Below are positions 1 to 10,480 of a DNA stretch of 64,000 nucleotides, in pieces; positions within the stretch are counted from its first letter, which is position 1; every line of letters begins with the position of its first letter. The translations under genes and the position numbers were made by a program. The notes beneath the pieces were generated by a model. That model worked only from the letters and a program-made list of their open reading frames with translations. It was not told the DNA's origin and searched no databases. The DNA comes from Hemicordylus capensis (lineage: Eukaryota; Chordata; Lepidosauria; Squamata; Cordylidae): assembly GCF_027244095.1 (NCBI RefSeq), contig NC_069662.1, forward strand, positions 57,684,001-57,748,000, written 5' to 3'.

Positions 1-430
1 CTTGGCTGTCTGCTCCTGTTGCAAATGCAAATTCCTCTGTCTCGTGTGGCAAACTAATGTATCCTCCTCCCTCCTGGTGGCAAAGTAAGCACTAGTGTGG
101 TGAATGCACATATACCCCATCATGAGCCAACAGTCATCACAAGACAAAGGCTGGCAGGAATCATTCACTGGTTTATAGACACACCACCACCACCACCACC
201 TTCTTCTTCCCCTATTTTGCTAGTGGCTATTTGGGCAGGTGATCCTCTAGGACAAAGTCGCAGTTTTGTTTTGTTTTTAAAGCATGAGATGAGACAGAAA
301 ATGAAACTTGGAATCCTCACATAACTCCTGACTGTTGTTCTAAGTCTTTTACAGAGATGGCTCATGTTTTCAGGTTTTGATCAACAACCATGTCTAGATG
401 GTACAGTGTTCCTTTTAACAGGCATTTCCA
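1..430. other. no gene recognised; short CAC microsatellite
   Basis: I see no exon, RNA gene or recognisable transposon here. A short (CAC)n run lies at about 181-200. The open frames present are short and have no family features. Confidence 0.4.
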
Positions 431-1262
431 GATATTGTTGACTACAAGTCCCATCATCCCTGTTTGGACAGGAGTGCAATTTCAGTGCTTGCGCTAGGCA
501 CTATTTCCCCTAGATATGCCCCTAGTTCTAGGCCCCTGATTGTCTTGGTTGCCCTCTTCTGCACCTTTTCCAGTTCGATAATGTCCTTCTTAAAATACGG
601 TGACCAGAACTGTGCGCAGTACTCCAAATCTGGCCACACCATAGATTTGTATAAGGGCATTATAATACTAACATTTTTATGTCCCCTTCCTTATGGTCCC
701 TAGCACAGAATTGGCCTTTTTTCACAGCTGTCGCACACTGAGGACACTTTCAATGAGCTGTCCACCATGACCTCAAGCTCTCTCTCCTGGTCAGCCACTG
801 ACAGCTCAGACCCCATCAGTGTATATGTCAAGTTGGGGTTTTTAAAATACCAATATGCATCACTTTACACTTGCTTACATTGAACCACATTTGACATTTT
901 GTCGCCCACTCACCCAGTTTGGAGAGATCCTTTTGGAGCTCTTCACAATCTGTTTTGCATTTCACTACACTAAATCGTTGAGTGTCATCTGAAAATTTGG
1001 CCACTTAGCTGCTTACCCCAATTTCTAGATCATTTATGAACAAGTTGAACAACACTGGTCCCAGTACAGATCTCTGGGGGACCCCACTTCACACTTCCCT
1101 CCATGGTGAAAACTGCCCATTTATTCCTGCCTTCTGTTACCAGACCACATATGAACCTGTTCTCATTCAGCAAGGCCTATTCTTCTATTTGTTTAACAAT
1201 TTTGTCCTTAAGTATGCTTTCCATCAATTTACCTGGCACAGAAGTTAAGCTAAGCAGCCTGT
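431..1262 (-). mobile_element. CR1/L3-like LINE, ORF2 reverse transcriptase fragment
   Basis: Read on the minus strand, 454-660 gives a peptide with [20 protein letters not shown] followed by [16 protein letters not shown]. This is the hallmark C-terminal block of CR1/L3-type reverse transcriptases (consensus LYxSLVRPHLEYCVQFWSP, KDIxxLExVQRRATK). The plus-strand text from about 880 to 1250 is the antisense of the upstream RT region typical of such copies. The piece is old, with frames interrupted several times. It has no 5' or 3' end that I can define. Confidence 0.75.
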
Positions 1263-1705
1263 AGTTTCAGAGCCTGATTGTAGGGAGAAATTACGTATTT
1301 TTGCTAGGACCAAAGACTCTCTTTATACCTTGAATCTCAAGACAGGATAAATACTCAATGGGTGGGGTGTATTTGAACATAGAAGGACTGTATTTCAGGA
1401 TCTCTATGGAACTCCTAATGCCCTCTCCTCCCTCCAATAAAGCAAGCCACAAAGGGAGGGGCTGATTTGGATGACGTTTGTAGTGTGCAGGAGGGGTATA
1501 ATGCTTCCCCCCAAATCCATAGCCCTAATGCTAATTGCTACCAGAATTTGTTAGCTGTTGAAGGGGAAATGCCCATAAGCTTTCCTTTCCGTGATGAATA
1601 CGGAGATCTAAGCTGGTAATTGGCACAAGAGCAGAAGACTGGATCCCCATCCCTCTGCACCCTGGCCCCTATCCAAATCCACACATCCTGCAGCTACAGA
1701 GAGGT
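1263..1705. other. unassigned sequence
   Basis: No gene, RNA or repeat family recognised between the CR1-like fragment and the 5S-derived SINE. Confidence 0.35.
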
Positions 1706-2000
1706 GGGCTGGTCATGTGGTAGCAAGCATGACTTGTCCCCTTAGCTAAGCAGGGTCCGCCCTGGTTGCATATGAACGGGAGACTTGATGTGTGAGCACT
1801 GCAAGATATTCCCCTCAGGGGATGAAGCTGCTCTGGGAAGAGCAGAAGGTTTCAAGTTCCCTCCCTGGCTTCTCCAAGATAGGGCTGAGAGAGAGTCCTG
1901 CCTGCAACCTTGGAGAAGCCACTGCCAGTCTGTGTAGACCATAGTGAGAGAGATGGATCTATGGTCTGACTCAGTATATGGCAGCTTCTTATGTTCCTAC
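1706..2000 (+). repeat. 5S rRNA-derived SINE, copy 1
   Basis: Positions 1744-1784 match the 3' part of eukaryotic 5S rRNA: AGCTAAGCAGGGTC, then CCTGGTT, then GGGAGAC. This region carries the internal C-box of the pol III promoter. The body continues into an unrelated region ending in CAGCTTCTTATGTTCCTAC. Three further copies in the window (8740-9056, split 41617-44295, 58639-58978) share the whole structure, so this is a dispersed SINE and not a 5S gene. It resembles the squamate 5S-derived SINE (name from memory). Confidence 0.85.
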
Positions 2001-2239
2001 ATTAAAAAAAGAAAAGAAAATGATGCTGGGAGTTCTAGTCACTATTGCACTGTTTTGCTAAAATGGAAATAAAAGTGGGGAAATAATGAAGACACTGGCT
2101 AAATAAGAGACAATCGAGCACTAATCATCCACCATGATGACTAGACGAGCAACAAAATTGGCTGAACTACCAGAAGTCCACAGCAACAACTACAATGTCA
2201 AATATTTCTATATCACTTTTCAACAAGAGCAACAAGGGT

Positions 2240-2520
2240 TTTAAAGGAACCCTTGCTAACTTGGCAAGGAGGCACCTTTTACCGTGGTGATTCTCTTTAT
2301 TTAGCAGGGGGAGAGTAACAGGCCCTATTCACCCCCCGCACAGTACTTCCAGTGACTGTTGCTGGTGTGTGTCTTATGTTTCTTTTTAGAATGTGAGCCC
2401 TTTGGGGACAGGGAGCCATCTTATTTGTTTGTTATTTCTCTTTGTAAACCACCCTGAGCCATTTTTGGAAGGGCAGTATAGAAATTGAATTATTATTGTT
2501 ATTATTATTATTATTATTAC
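2240..2520 (+). repeat. SINE-like dispersed repeat 'family A' with ATT tail
   Basis: The core reads AGAATGTGAGCCCTTTGGGG, then CTTTGTAAACCACCCTGAGCC, then GGGCAGTATAGAAATTGAA and an (ATT)n tail. The same module recurs at 5411-5600, 9335-9525, 9726-9830, 29130-29410, 32505-32790, 34430-34530 and 45180-45265. The class is unresolved. The shared 3' end with a microsatellite tail indicates retroposition. Confidence 0.7.
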
Positions 2521-2596
2521 ATAGAAAAAAGGAAAAAGATGGTTGCCTTTCCCCAAAGGGCTCAAAATCTTTAAAAAATCTTAACACAACAACAAC

Positions 2597-2777
2597 ATAT
2601 GGCTTGTTCACAGAATAGTCTGAATCTAGGTTTAATGTGGGTTACCAGCATTCGTGTGATTGCATGAACCCATGTCAAGGTGGGAATCTCAGGTTGACAC
2701 CTTGGTTCACACAATCACTTCAATGCTGGTAACCCACATTAAACCTAGCTTCAAATGACTGTGTAAACCAGGCCATA
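2597..2777. mobile_element. fold-back MITE
   Basis: A long imperfect palindrome. The left arm has CTAGGTTTAATGTGGGTTACCAGC and the right arm has GCTGGTAACCCACATTAAACCTAG. The outer parts also pair (tatggcttgttcaca against tgtgtaaaccaggccata). It has no coding capacity. The ends are only approximate because I could not define a target duplication. Confidence 0.7.
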
Positions 2778-2911
2778 GTGGTTTACTACTATGGAGGGGT
2801 GTTATGCTGGAATTGGATAGGAAGAATTGCTCCACCCACTGCTCAATATGACCAAGTCACCTCTTGAAAAGGTGGTGCCTCTTTCCTCAGTTAGCAGGGG
2901 CAGCAACATAC

Positions 2912-3123
2912 TAGGGATGTGCACAAACCAAGATGTGCAGAGGCCATGTGTGTGCTGCTGCTGCTGCTCCACTGCGCCAGGGCTACTGGGGGTAGCGCTA
3001 TCGCAGTAGGAAGCAGCATGGAGAGGTGGAGGAATAGGCAGGCACCTGCTCTCTCCTCCCTTTTAAAGGTGCCAAAACGGTGCTGTGAATCTGTGCACAG
3101 ATCTTGATTCATCCACATCCCTA
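2912..3123. mobile_element. hAT MITE 1, itself hit by MITE 2
   Basis: The termini are TAGGGATGTGCAC and CACATCCCTA (inverted). The left flank CAACATAC (2904-2911) matches CAAGATAC (3583-3590) at 7 of 8 bases, but only if the 3128-3578 element is excised mentally. So this 212-bp element came first and the next one landed across its right end. An 8-bp duplication with C/TAGGG ends is characteristic of hAT. Confidence 0.75.
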
Positions 3124-3127
3124 CAAG

Positions 3128-3578
3128 TAGGGATGGGCCCGGAACGGTCCGGACCTTGGTGTTCCGGTTCAGGTGGGGGGGTAGCTTTAAGAGCGGCGGG
3201 AGGGCTTACTTACCCCTCCCGACTCTTTCCCGCTCTGGCGCCGTAATGTTACGAGTAATTGGGGCAGCAGGATACCTCCCTGCCACCCCTTCCCCGCTGT
3301 TGCTGTAAAACTCCCAGGAGTCCTTTGCGCGCGTGCACGTCACAGAGACGTGAAGCGCGCCCACGATGTGCGCGTGTGCACGCAAAGGACTCCTGGGAGT
3401 TTTACAGCAACAGCGGGGAAGGGGCGGCAGGGAGGTATCCTGCCACCCCAATTACTACTAAACTTACGGCGCCAGAGCGGGAAAGAGGTGGGAGGAGTAA
3501 GTAAGCCCTCCCGCCGCTCTTAAAGCTACCCCCATCCCAGTTCCAGACCGCAGTTTGGCGGTTCCGTGCACATCCCTC
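3128..3578. mobile_element. hAT fold-back MITE 2 (451 bp, nearly perfect palindrome)
   Basis: Flanked by the perfect 8-bp duplication CCTACAAG (3120-3127 and 3579-3586). The termini are TAGGGATGGGC and GTGCACATCCCTC. The two arms pair almost throughout, for example CTCCCAGGAGTCCTTTGCG on the left with its complement near 3385-3400. The symmetry yields mirrored open frames on both strands. These are artefacts of the palindrome, not genes. Confidence 0.88.
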
Positions 3579-3590
3579 CCTACAAGATAC

Positions 3591-4497
3591 CTCCATTTTA
3601 AAAGATTAAACCTCAAAGGGAGGAGCAGGTGAGCAACCCCAACCCAAGAAGCTCCCTACACCTTGCCCTGGTGTGGACAGAACATAGTGGGATAAACCAG
3701 TGCAAGGACTGCTAGGTATAGGGCCCTAGTTTTGTCTCCCCGTGTCATTCCTTGCATAAGCTAACGCAAACTCGCATGAAAAAAACCTCCCAGCTAGAGA
3801 TAGCCCTAATCAGAAAAGCCCTTGTTTCCGAGGAGAAAATCGGCCTCGCTTCTCCCTCAGAAAAGCTGTGCAGGCTGACAGGAGAGCCCCCAAATAAGCT
3901 GTGGGAGATTCCTGTTTGGTTCCTAGTGTCCAGTCATGGCCTAGAGAAGTACCACATTTCTGACATGTAAATGAAGTTTCACTTCAGTCCCTTTACATTG
4001 TACCCTAACTACTGTGGATGTATGCAGATAAAGCATTGAGCTAAGGCATTCTTCTTATCCCCCCTCCCATCTCTCTGTTGCTATTGTTTTACAAATGCAA
4101 CTGTCAGGATTTCTAGGCAAGAACATATCTTTGGATGGGTCTAAGAGCAGTGTCCAGAGCATCCTTAGGGATGTAGCAATGTGCAGGAAGTAGTGCAGAG
4201 CCCACCATATCCATGGGGATATCCTAATTTTCAACACAATCAAAGATGCATGGATTCTCCACATTCCATTGTGATCTGGGTAAGTGCCAGTTTCTGCATC
4301 ATAGGTACTGTATTCACTAGCCCTGTACAGGTCTTATATAAGCATGGATGCTGTACCCAGCTACAGCATTCTCCAGTAGCACACCTCATCCTCACACTGA
4401 CGTGTTCTTTAGCCCACACAATCTGTGACTATCGTATTTGAATGTTGTACTCATGGATAGTGTGGGGATGGAGTGTGGACGTGAGGGACAGAGCATA
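3591..4497. other. unassigned sequence
   Basis: About 900 bp with no recognisable repeat, exon or RNA signature. Short frames on both strands show no conserved motif. Confidence 0.35.
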
Positions 4498-4505
4498 TTC
4501 TAGAG

Positions 4506-4641
4506 CAGGGATTCTCAACGTTGGGTCTCCATATGTTATTGGACTTCAACTCCCATAATCCCCAGGCCCAGTGGCCTTTGGCTGGGGATTATGGGAATTG
4601 AAGTCCAATAACATCTGGGGACCCAATGTTGAGAATCTCTG
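4506..4641. mobile_element. 136-bp hAT fold-back MITE
   Basis: The ends are CAGGGATTCTCAACG and its complement. The interior is a hairpin around ACTCCCATAATCCCCAG and its complement. The 8-bp flanks TTCTAGAG (4498-4505) and CTCTAGAG (4642-4649) differ at one base. It has the same length and design as the copy at 20820-20955. Confidence 0.85.
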
Positions 4642-4762
4642 CTCTAGAGGATGCTGTACTTGGTTTCAGTACATCTAGCACTGAAACCAGTACTAGTATT
4701 GAAACCAGTACATCCTGGTTTCAGCATCTACGGTTGATGTAACACCTGAACAGGACTACTGC

Positions 4763-5102
4763 ACAGGGCTTATCTGAGCCAGGCCGTGCAATCCCTGTCT
4801 GGGACCAAAATGAGCAGGTGTGGGGAAGAGATGCTCTGGAGGCCCATGGGAGTTGCAGGGAGGGAAGGAGAATCGTGTGGAGTGTCTCTTGTTTCAATCT
4901 GCAAATCAACCCTATAGGGTAGGTAAGTCCCTCTGGAAGATGGGAAGCCTGAGGCCCTGGGGTTTTCCCGATAGAGGCAGCATCCAGTGGGGGCTGTCAG
5001 ACTGCTAGTGCAGCCTCTTGGCCCTGTGCTACTCCAGTCTCCACGTTATGAAGAGGGCCTTGGTAAAAAGGAACGGGATGTTTTCTAGCCTCTCTTAATC
5101 TT
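4763..5102 (+). repeat. inverted duplication, left arm
   Basis: This 340-bp segment reappears in reverse complement at 6757-7094 with roughly 90% identity by eye. The shared text includes TGAGCCAGGCCGTGCAATCCC, GAGCAGGTGTGGGGAAGAGA and CAGTGGGGGCTGTCAGACTG. A weak MIR-like stretch (GCCTGAGGCCCTGGGG and neighbours) lies inside. About 1.65 kb of unrelated sequence separates the arms. Confidence 0.8.

Positions 5103-5107
<5 letters not shown>

Positions 5108-5140
<33 letters not shown>
5108..5140. repeat. (GA)n microsatellite
   Basis: An uninterrupted GA dinucleotide run directly after the left arm of the inverted duplication. Confidence 0.95.
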
Positions 5141-5143
<3 letters not shown>

Positions 5144-5332
5144 ACCTCTTTTCTTGGAACAATGGGTAAGTGTCTGCTGCCTATTCTTCTCTTTATGAAG
5201 ATCTTTGTCTGAAGTTTAGAATTTGTGTGCACACTTCTTTCAGTTTGGGATTGGTCAAGATTAAGATTATGGAGTATGGAGAAGGCAAAGAGGACAGTGC
5301 AATATAGACAGTGCCATATATTTCTATGGCAG

Positions 5333-5410
5333 GGTAAAGTGTGCCGTCAAGTCAATTTTGACTCCTGGCGCCCACAGAGCCCTGTGGTTTTCTTTGGGTT
5401 TACCATTGCA
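5333..5410 (-). repeat. Sauria-type SINE 3' tail fragment
   Basis: Read on minus, it matches the 3' body of the tRNA-type SINE seen complete at 14785-14996: the GGGCTCTGTGGGCGCCAGGAG block followed by GACGGCACACTTTACC. Only the tail is present. Confidence 0.7.
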
Positions 5411-5600
5411 GGGGGCAAGCAACAGGCCCCATCCAACCCAGGCACAGCATCCCTCCAGTGGCTGTTGCTTGTGTCTGCCTTAGGTTTCTTTTTCGATTGT
5501 GAGCCCTTTGGGGACAGGGATCCATCTTTATTTTTATTTCTCTTTGTAAATCGCTTTGGGAACTGCTGTTGAAAAGCAATATATGAATATCCATCGTCGT
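5411..5600 (+). repeat. family A SINE-like repeat
   Basis: Contains GATTGTGAGCCCTTTGGGGA and CTTTGTAAATCGCTTTGGGAA, diverged from the copy at 2240-2520. Confidence 0.65.
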
Positions 5601-5602
5601 AT

Positions 5603-5775
5603 TTTTACATGATTATTATTATCCTCACAACCATCAGAGATGTAGTTTGGGCTGAGAGACAAGCATGTGGGCCCACAGTCACACACAGTGGCTTTCATGG
5701 CTGAGTGGGGGATTCAAACTCACGCCTCCCTGAGTCATACTCCAGTTGTCTTGTGGTAAATAGACACAACACAAT
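5603..5775 (-). repeat. tRNA-derived CORE/MIR-like SINE, antisense
   Basis: On the minus strand a B-box-like GAGTTTGAATCCCCC is followed by ACTCAGCCATGAAAGCC and then the TCTCAGCC...TGTGAGGATAA tail of a widespread tRNA-derived SINE. Related pieces lie at 12985-13110 and 46190-46300. Confidence 0.6.
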
Positions 5776-5779
5776 CAGC

Positions 5780-6756
5780 ACACCAAATGTGGGGTTTTAC
5801 ATTTCACAATTTTGTGTTTAATTCTGCTTTTCCAAGGTCAGTTTGCAGAAAAGAGGACATAAACGTGTGTCTTGATGGGCTGCTCCTGTTCCTCAATGCT
5901 AACATTCATGCTATGATGATTCTGAACAGGCTGAGATTAATTTTAAAAATCAAAGTAACAAAAAAGGGAAATTCTTACTGAATCAGGAGTGAGTTTTACA
6001 GTGAATCTGTAAATTAAGTATGGGAGAGGAGGAGGTGTCACAGCAATAATGGGCTATAACTGCTGGGTAATTAACTGTATCTGCATTTCTAAGCAGATTA
6101 AAAGTTCAGCTCCCATTTGCCAATGAGGCTGCTGGGAGAATTATTTGGAGAATGTTTTCCAAATATTTTAATGCTCAGTAGGAATTACTCACAATTTCCT
6201 ATTCCCACCCCCAGCCCCCGTGAGAATATACTGAGAAAACAGAATATTTAGGGCATATTCACCTCAAGCCTACCTTGGCACACTAATTGAGAGGCAGGCA
6301 CAGGGAACCAAGGAGACACACAGGAATTCAAAAATGAACACACAAAGCCAGGCAGTAAGTGATACTGAGTCCTTCTAGCCTGGTACATCAGTTAGGCAAG
6401 TCCTTCCTTTTCTGCTCCTGGGACACTGACTGGAGATGCTCCCCTCTGCCCCTGTCCTCCTGGGATTCTGGGGGGTGAGGGGGAACAGCCCCCCTGCCCT
6501 TACTGACCAGCCCCCCCCCCTGCTCACGGGGTCCATTCACTGCTACTGAGCATTGCGATCTGGCCCTTGTCTTCCACACAGCTGCAGTGACCAGGCCTTC
6601 CTGCAACCCCCTCCACACACTTGACTTCTGTAGCACTTTCCACAAATCCAGGCCCAGGACCGCCTGCTAGCTGCCACCTCCTTCCAGTCTGCTGCATTTC
6701 AGTCAACTTTGTGCAATATTTTTTAAATGTATTTTACTTAGATGGCAGAGAGACAT
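5780..6756. other. unassigned spacer of the inverted duplication
   Basis: Holds short C-rich runs (around 6480-6530) and no recognisable exon or transposon. It is the unique spacer between the two 340-bp inverted arms. Confidence 0.35.
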
Positions 6757-7094
6757 TAAGAGAGGCTAAAAAAAACCCCAATTTCTTCTCACCAAGGCCC
6801 TCTTCATAACTTGGAGACTGGAGTAGCACAGGGCCAAGAGGCTGCACTAGCAGTCTGACAGCCCCCACTGGATCCTGCCTCTATCAGGAAAACCCCAGGG
6901 CCTCAGGCTTCCCATCTGCCAGAGGAGACTTGCCTACCCTATAGGGCTGATTTGCAGATTGAGACAAGCCACACGATTCTCCTTCCCTCCCTGCAACTCC
7001 CCACGGGCCTCAGGGGCATCTCTTCCCCACACCTGCTCATTTTGCTCCCAGACTGGGATTGCACGGCCTGGCTCAGATGAGCCCCACACCACCT
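6757..7094 (-). repeat. inverted duplication, right arm
   Basis: Reverse-complement partner of 4763-5102. Similarity starts and stops abruptly: GAGAGGCTA on one side, GGGATTGCACGGCCTGGCTCA near the other. Confidence 0.8.
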
Positions 7095-7424
7095 ATCCCA
7101 GTGACAGCTGGTTTAACTTTGGGGCCTACCTCTCGTGGGCCTCAGGGGCCATCTTGGAGCACTTGCTGGGGGAAAGAGCCCCAAATGCTCTCAGCATAGA
7201 ACAGAGCCATGGGGAGAAGGCAAGCCTCCTTTCCCCAATCTTTGGCGAGATTCCTTGGAAGAGATCAGGAACGCAGCATCACAGCCCAGCAGTGCTTGCC
7301 CCACAACCCAAACACAGCAGAGTTTTCCATGTTTCCCCCACAGAATTCAGAGACACAAATAGCACCTACTTTCTATAAGACGGACCCAGCTTCTTCCCAA
7401 AGCCCTCTCTGTAACTAGGAGAGC

Positions 7425-7600
7425 TACTAGGACCGGCTGACCAGGAGTCTGGATGACTCATCTGGAAGTCCCTGCTTTGGAACTGGCCTCAGAAGACTTC
7501 AGGCAAACCCCAATGCCTCAGTTATTCCATCTGTGATATGGAACCAACAAGACTCGCCTACCTTACAGGACTGTAGTATGGATCAGGAGACACAGCTATC
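7425..7600 (+). repeat. MIR/CORE-SINE-like fragment
   Basis: The string AATGCCTCAGTTATTCCATCTGTGATATGG, then CTTACAGGACTG, follows the MIR-type middle (CCTCAGTTTCCCCATCTGTAAAATGG, CTCACAGGGTTG). A weaker relative lies inside the inverted arms (about 6890-6965). 7095-7424 otherwise shows nothing. Confidence 0.45.
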
Positions 7601-7984
7601 AGGATCCTCCATTGCTTGCTTTGCCTTCATTCTTTTCCGATTCCCACTCCTTCTCCTGGGCACTTTTACTTTGGCACAGGCCCAACTCAGGGAAGGCTGC
7701 TAGGCCAAGTGGAGATCAGGCCTAAAAAGAGGACAGGAAGACAGTTTGGACAAGGACCAGAGAACTCCTGCAGAAAGGAATAACAGGAAAAGACCAAGGC
7801 CCCAGGAGATAAGCCAGCAGAGCCTGGATGCTGGACAGACAGAGACTCAGACATTAGAAAACACAGCTAAACATGCTCTTGTAGCAAGGGCTATCTAGAC
7901 TCAGCAGGGCTTAAATAGGGGCCTGCAGGTCTCCACGCTGTAGCTGGTCTCTTCAGCCCTTATTGGGTGCAGCTGGTTCAGGCT
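7601..7984. other. unassigned sequence
   Basis: No feature recognised. Confidence 0.35.
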
Positions 7985-8500
7985 CTACTGTTGCTCTTGA
8001 GAAGACCCCTTCCTCACCAGTCGGTCTCTCCTGAGGGAGATGCTATGCTCCCAGTTGGGTGCTTCTTTTCCATTACTGCAGATCGGCCTGGGCCCAGTAG
8101 CATTGTCACTCTTGGGGATCTGACAGGGATGGTGGTGCCTCTCTGCTGGCCATATGTTGTCCTTGCCCCCCAAGTGAATCCTTCTGTGGGGGGACAGGTC
8201 TCTCAGAGGGAGCAGAGATGTGGGGAGATCCCCGAAGGTTGATGGCTTGGGTTCCTCCATGATGTGACCCAAGGGTGTCTTATCCAAAGCCCTTTTGGGG
8301 ATTGCATCAGGTTTCTCCTCATCGGCAAAGCCCTCAGAGTCTATGCCAAGGTTCCCCTTTAAGACGTCTAGTTTTGGAATCCTATCTGGTGCTCCTCTGA
8401 GTTTATTCAAGTCAGCTTGCCTGAAATCCAAGGTGCACGTCTGGTTTCCTTGAAATGTCTCCTCCCCTTGATTTTGTGGATTCAAAGATGGCACAGCCAC
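7985..8500 (-). pseudogene. hAT-associated N-terminal relic (open for 171 aa)
   Basis: An open frame of 171 codons on minus. Its middle (DEEKPDAIPKRALDKTPLGH, then EEPKPSTFGDLPT) aligns with the plus-strand frame at 11172-11345 (VENPYTIPNRASDETSLRH, then QESKPSAFRDLPT). In that second copy the segment lies directly upstream of unmistakable hAT transposase remnants. I therefore read this as the 5' coding part of an old element of that family, not a host gene. The openness may be chance: no catalytic or zinc-finger residues are visible. 8501-8739 upstream of it is unassigned. Confidence 0.5.
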
Positions 8501-8739
8501 TTTCTCCCAGGGTTACCCCCCCTTCTGCTGCATCAACCAGTGCTCTTGCCCAGCACATTTTCCACAGTCTTCATAAAGTGCACCCCCTCCAGGAGTCCTC
8601 CATGCAGGTCGCCTGGACATTGGTTCAAGAATCCAGACCTTTCATCTTGATTATGCCCTCATCACAGTCAGCTGTTTCCTTGCAGGATCCTGCATTCTCT
8701 TTGTGCAGCTTGACCTTCTTCCAGATAGACAGAGGAAAA

Positions 8740-9056
8740 GACATAGGAACATAGAACACAGGAAACTGCCATATACTGAGTCAGACCATTGTTCTATCTA
8801 GCTCAGTAATGTCTTCACAGACTGGCAGTGGCTTCTGCAAGGTTGCAGGCAGGAAGCTCTCTCAGCCCTCTCTTGGAGAAGCCAGGGAGGGAACGTGAAA
8901 CCTTCTGCTCTTCCCAGAGCAGCTTCATCCCCTGAGGGGAATATCTTGCAGTGCTCACCCTTCTAGTCTCTCATTCAGATGCAACCAGGGCAGACCCTGC
9001 TTAGCTATGGGGACAAGTCATGCTTGCCTCCACAAGACCAGCTCTCCTCTTGTGCC
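8740..9056 (-). repeat. 5S rRNA-derived SINE, copy 2
   Basis: Reverse complement of copy 1, complete from the pol III head (AGCTAAGCAGGGTCTGCCCTGG on minus) to the tail CAGTTTCCTGTGTTC. 9057-9330 downstream is unassigned. Confidence 0.85.
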
Positions 9057-9334
9057 CCCAAATCTTTCACGGTCCTGCTTTGGTATCTCTTTTTCTCTTG
9101 ACATAAAGAAAAATCAGATACATCCAGATGTGTAAGCACTTAACCCACAGTTCCCGGGTCTGAATGACATGCAGAGGTGTGTCTGAACAAGACCAGACTC
9201 CTCCCTCTCATGCAGGGAGGAGGGACCATGTGATCTCGTCACTCTTTCCAGTCACACTCACGATCCACAATTAGTACAAAGGTTGAGATGCCGTTTTTAA
9301 CTAAAAAGAGTTAACATTGCAAAAGGAATGAGAA

Positions 9335-9525
9335 GAGAGTTCCCTGTCCCAGAGGGGCTCACTGTCCAAGCAGCAGCTCAAGAGAGACGCCAGCAGTAGC
9401 CTCAGAAGGATGCTATGCTGAGTTGATTTGGGGACAGTTGCTCCCTGCCCCCCACCCCGAAATATAAGCGAGACACCACTTTAAAAAATGTTTTGCTCAG
9501 TTAGCAGGGAGGGAAGCCAAGCTGT
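9335..9525 (-). repeat. family A repeat, diverged
   Basis: Carries TTCCCTGTCCCAGAGGGGCT and, further on, TTTTGCTCAGTTAGCAGGG, matching the antisense of family A (CTCCCTGTCCCCAAAGGGCT, TTGCCCAGTTAG). Confidence 0.55.
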
Positions 9526-9725
9526 GTGTCACAAGAAGGCCCGAAGATGTTTCCGTGTCCCAAAAGGAACTGCGACTTCGTCCAAAGGTCCCTCATGGCC
9601 CAGGGAGCAGGGCCGTTTCCCAAACTGTGTGGCACAAGAGGAGGACCCCCCCCCATTTGCTCCCTGTTCCAAAGGGCCGCATGATTAGAAAAAAGACACA
9701 AGGGAGGCCCTGGAAAGGGCGCTGT

Positions 9726-9830
9726 GCAGTGCTGAAGAGGGACAACTGCTCTCCCCCTGCTCAAAAGAAGAGTCTCTACTTTAAAAAGTGCCTCTCTTGG
9801 CCCAGTGGACCAAGGTCTAGCTAACAGCCG
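9726..9830 (-). repeat. family A repeat, head fragment
   Basis: CTGCTCTCCCCCTGCTCAAA followed by AAAAAGTGCCTCTCTTGGCCCAGT repeats the antisense head of family A. This indicates a second, partial copy close to the first. Confidence 0.5.
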
Positions 9831-10480
9831 GATAAAGGAAATTCTACAGAAACCCCCTACGTCTCCTCCAAAGGGAACAGAGGAAAGCCAGGGCTGCCCT
9901 TGAAACTCCCCGCCACTTGATGAAACTCTTCCCAGCACAGAAGAGAAGCCCCTTACCCTCCATCATGATCTCTATCCTGCACCTGGCACGATGCTGAAGG
10001 CGCCCAGGAGGGAAAGGCCTGCTGGTGTCCTTGAAGCCCTTAACTGCAGCATCTGGAGATCAACCTTTCTGCTAACCCCGACAGAGGAAAGCAGAGGCGA
10101 GAAGGATGCAGCTCCTCTCCCAGCTCCTCTCTCTCACTCAGTGATGGGAACGGCTCCAGCAATGGCAGAAATCAACCCCTTTTGCTGCCACCAGAAACTT
10201 CTGAGCAGCTGACAGTTGAGAGAAGGCAGTTGGTAATATCACAGAGAGTGATGTCACAAAGAGCAAACAGGGTTAAAAAAAAAATCAGTGAGGCACAGTT
10301 ATAGACCGCTTCTCAAAAGAACTGACCACCCACAGGTTTAAAATAGAAATAAAAATATGTGTTATTGAATTCAAAAGAGAGGCTTGACTTGTATCTAAAG
10401 AAACACACATGACATTTCCACATGACACAGATCACGCAAGATGTTTCACGTGTCTGGCCACTAATACAGCATTACTGTCT
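9831..10480. other. unassigned sequence
   Basis: No exon or repeat family recognised. Short open frames only. Confidence 0.35.

Noticed and set aside
1744-1784. Possible 5S rRNA gene
   Set aside because: Only the 3' part of 5S is present, it is fused to a SINE body, and the same fusion is dispersed in four places.
3206-3504. Two 81-codon frames of similar sequence on opposite strands
   Set aside because: They are mirror images produced by the palindromic MITE 3128-3578, not a gene pair.
5339-5400. Possible exon in a 115-codon plus frame
   Set aside because: The sequence is the antisense tail of a Sauria-type SINE followed by family A.
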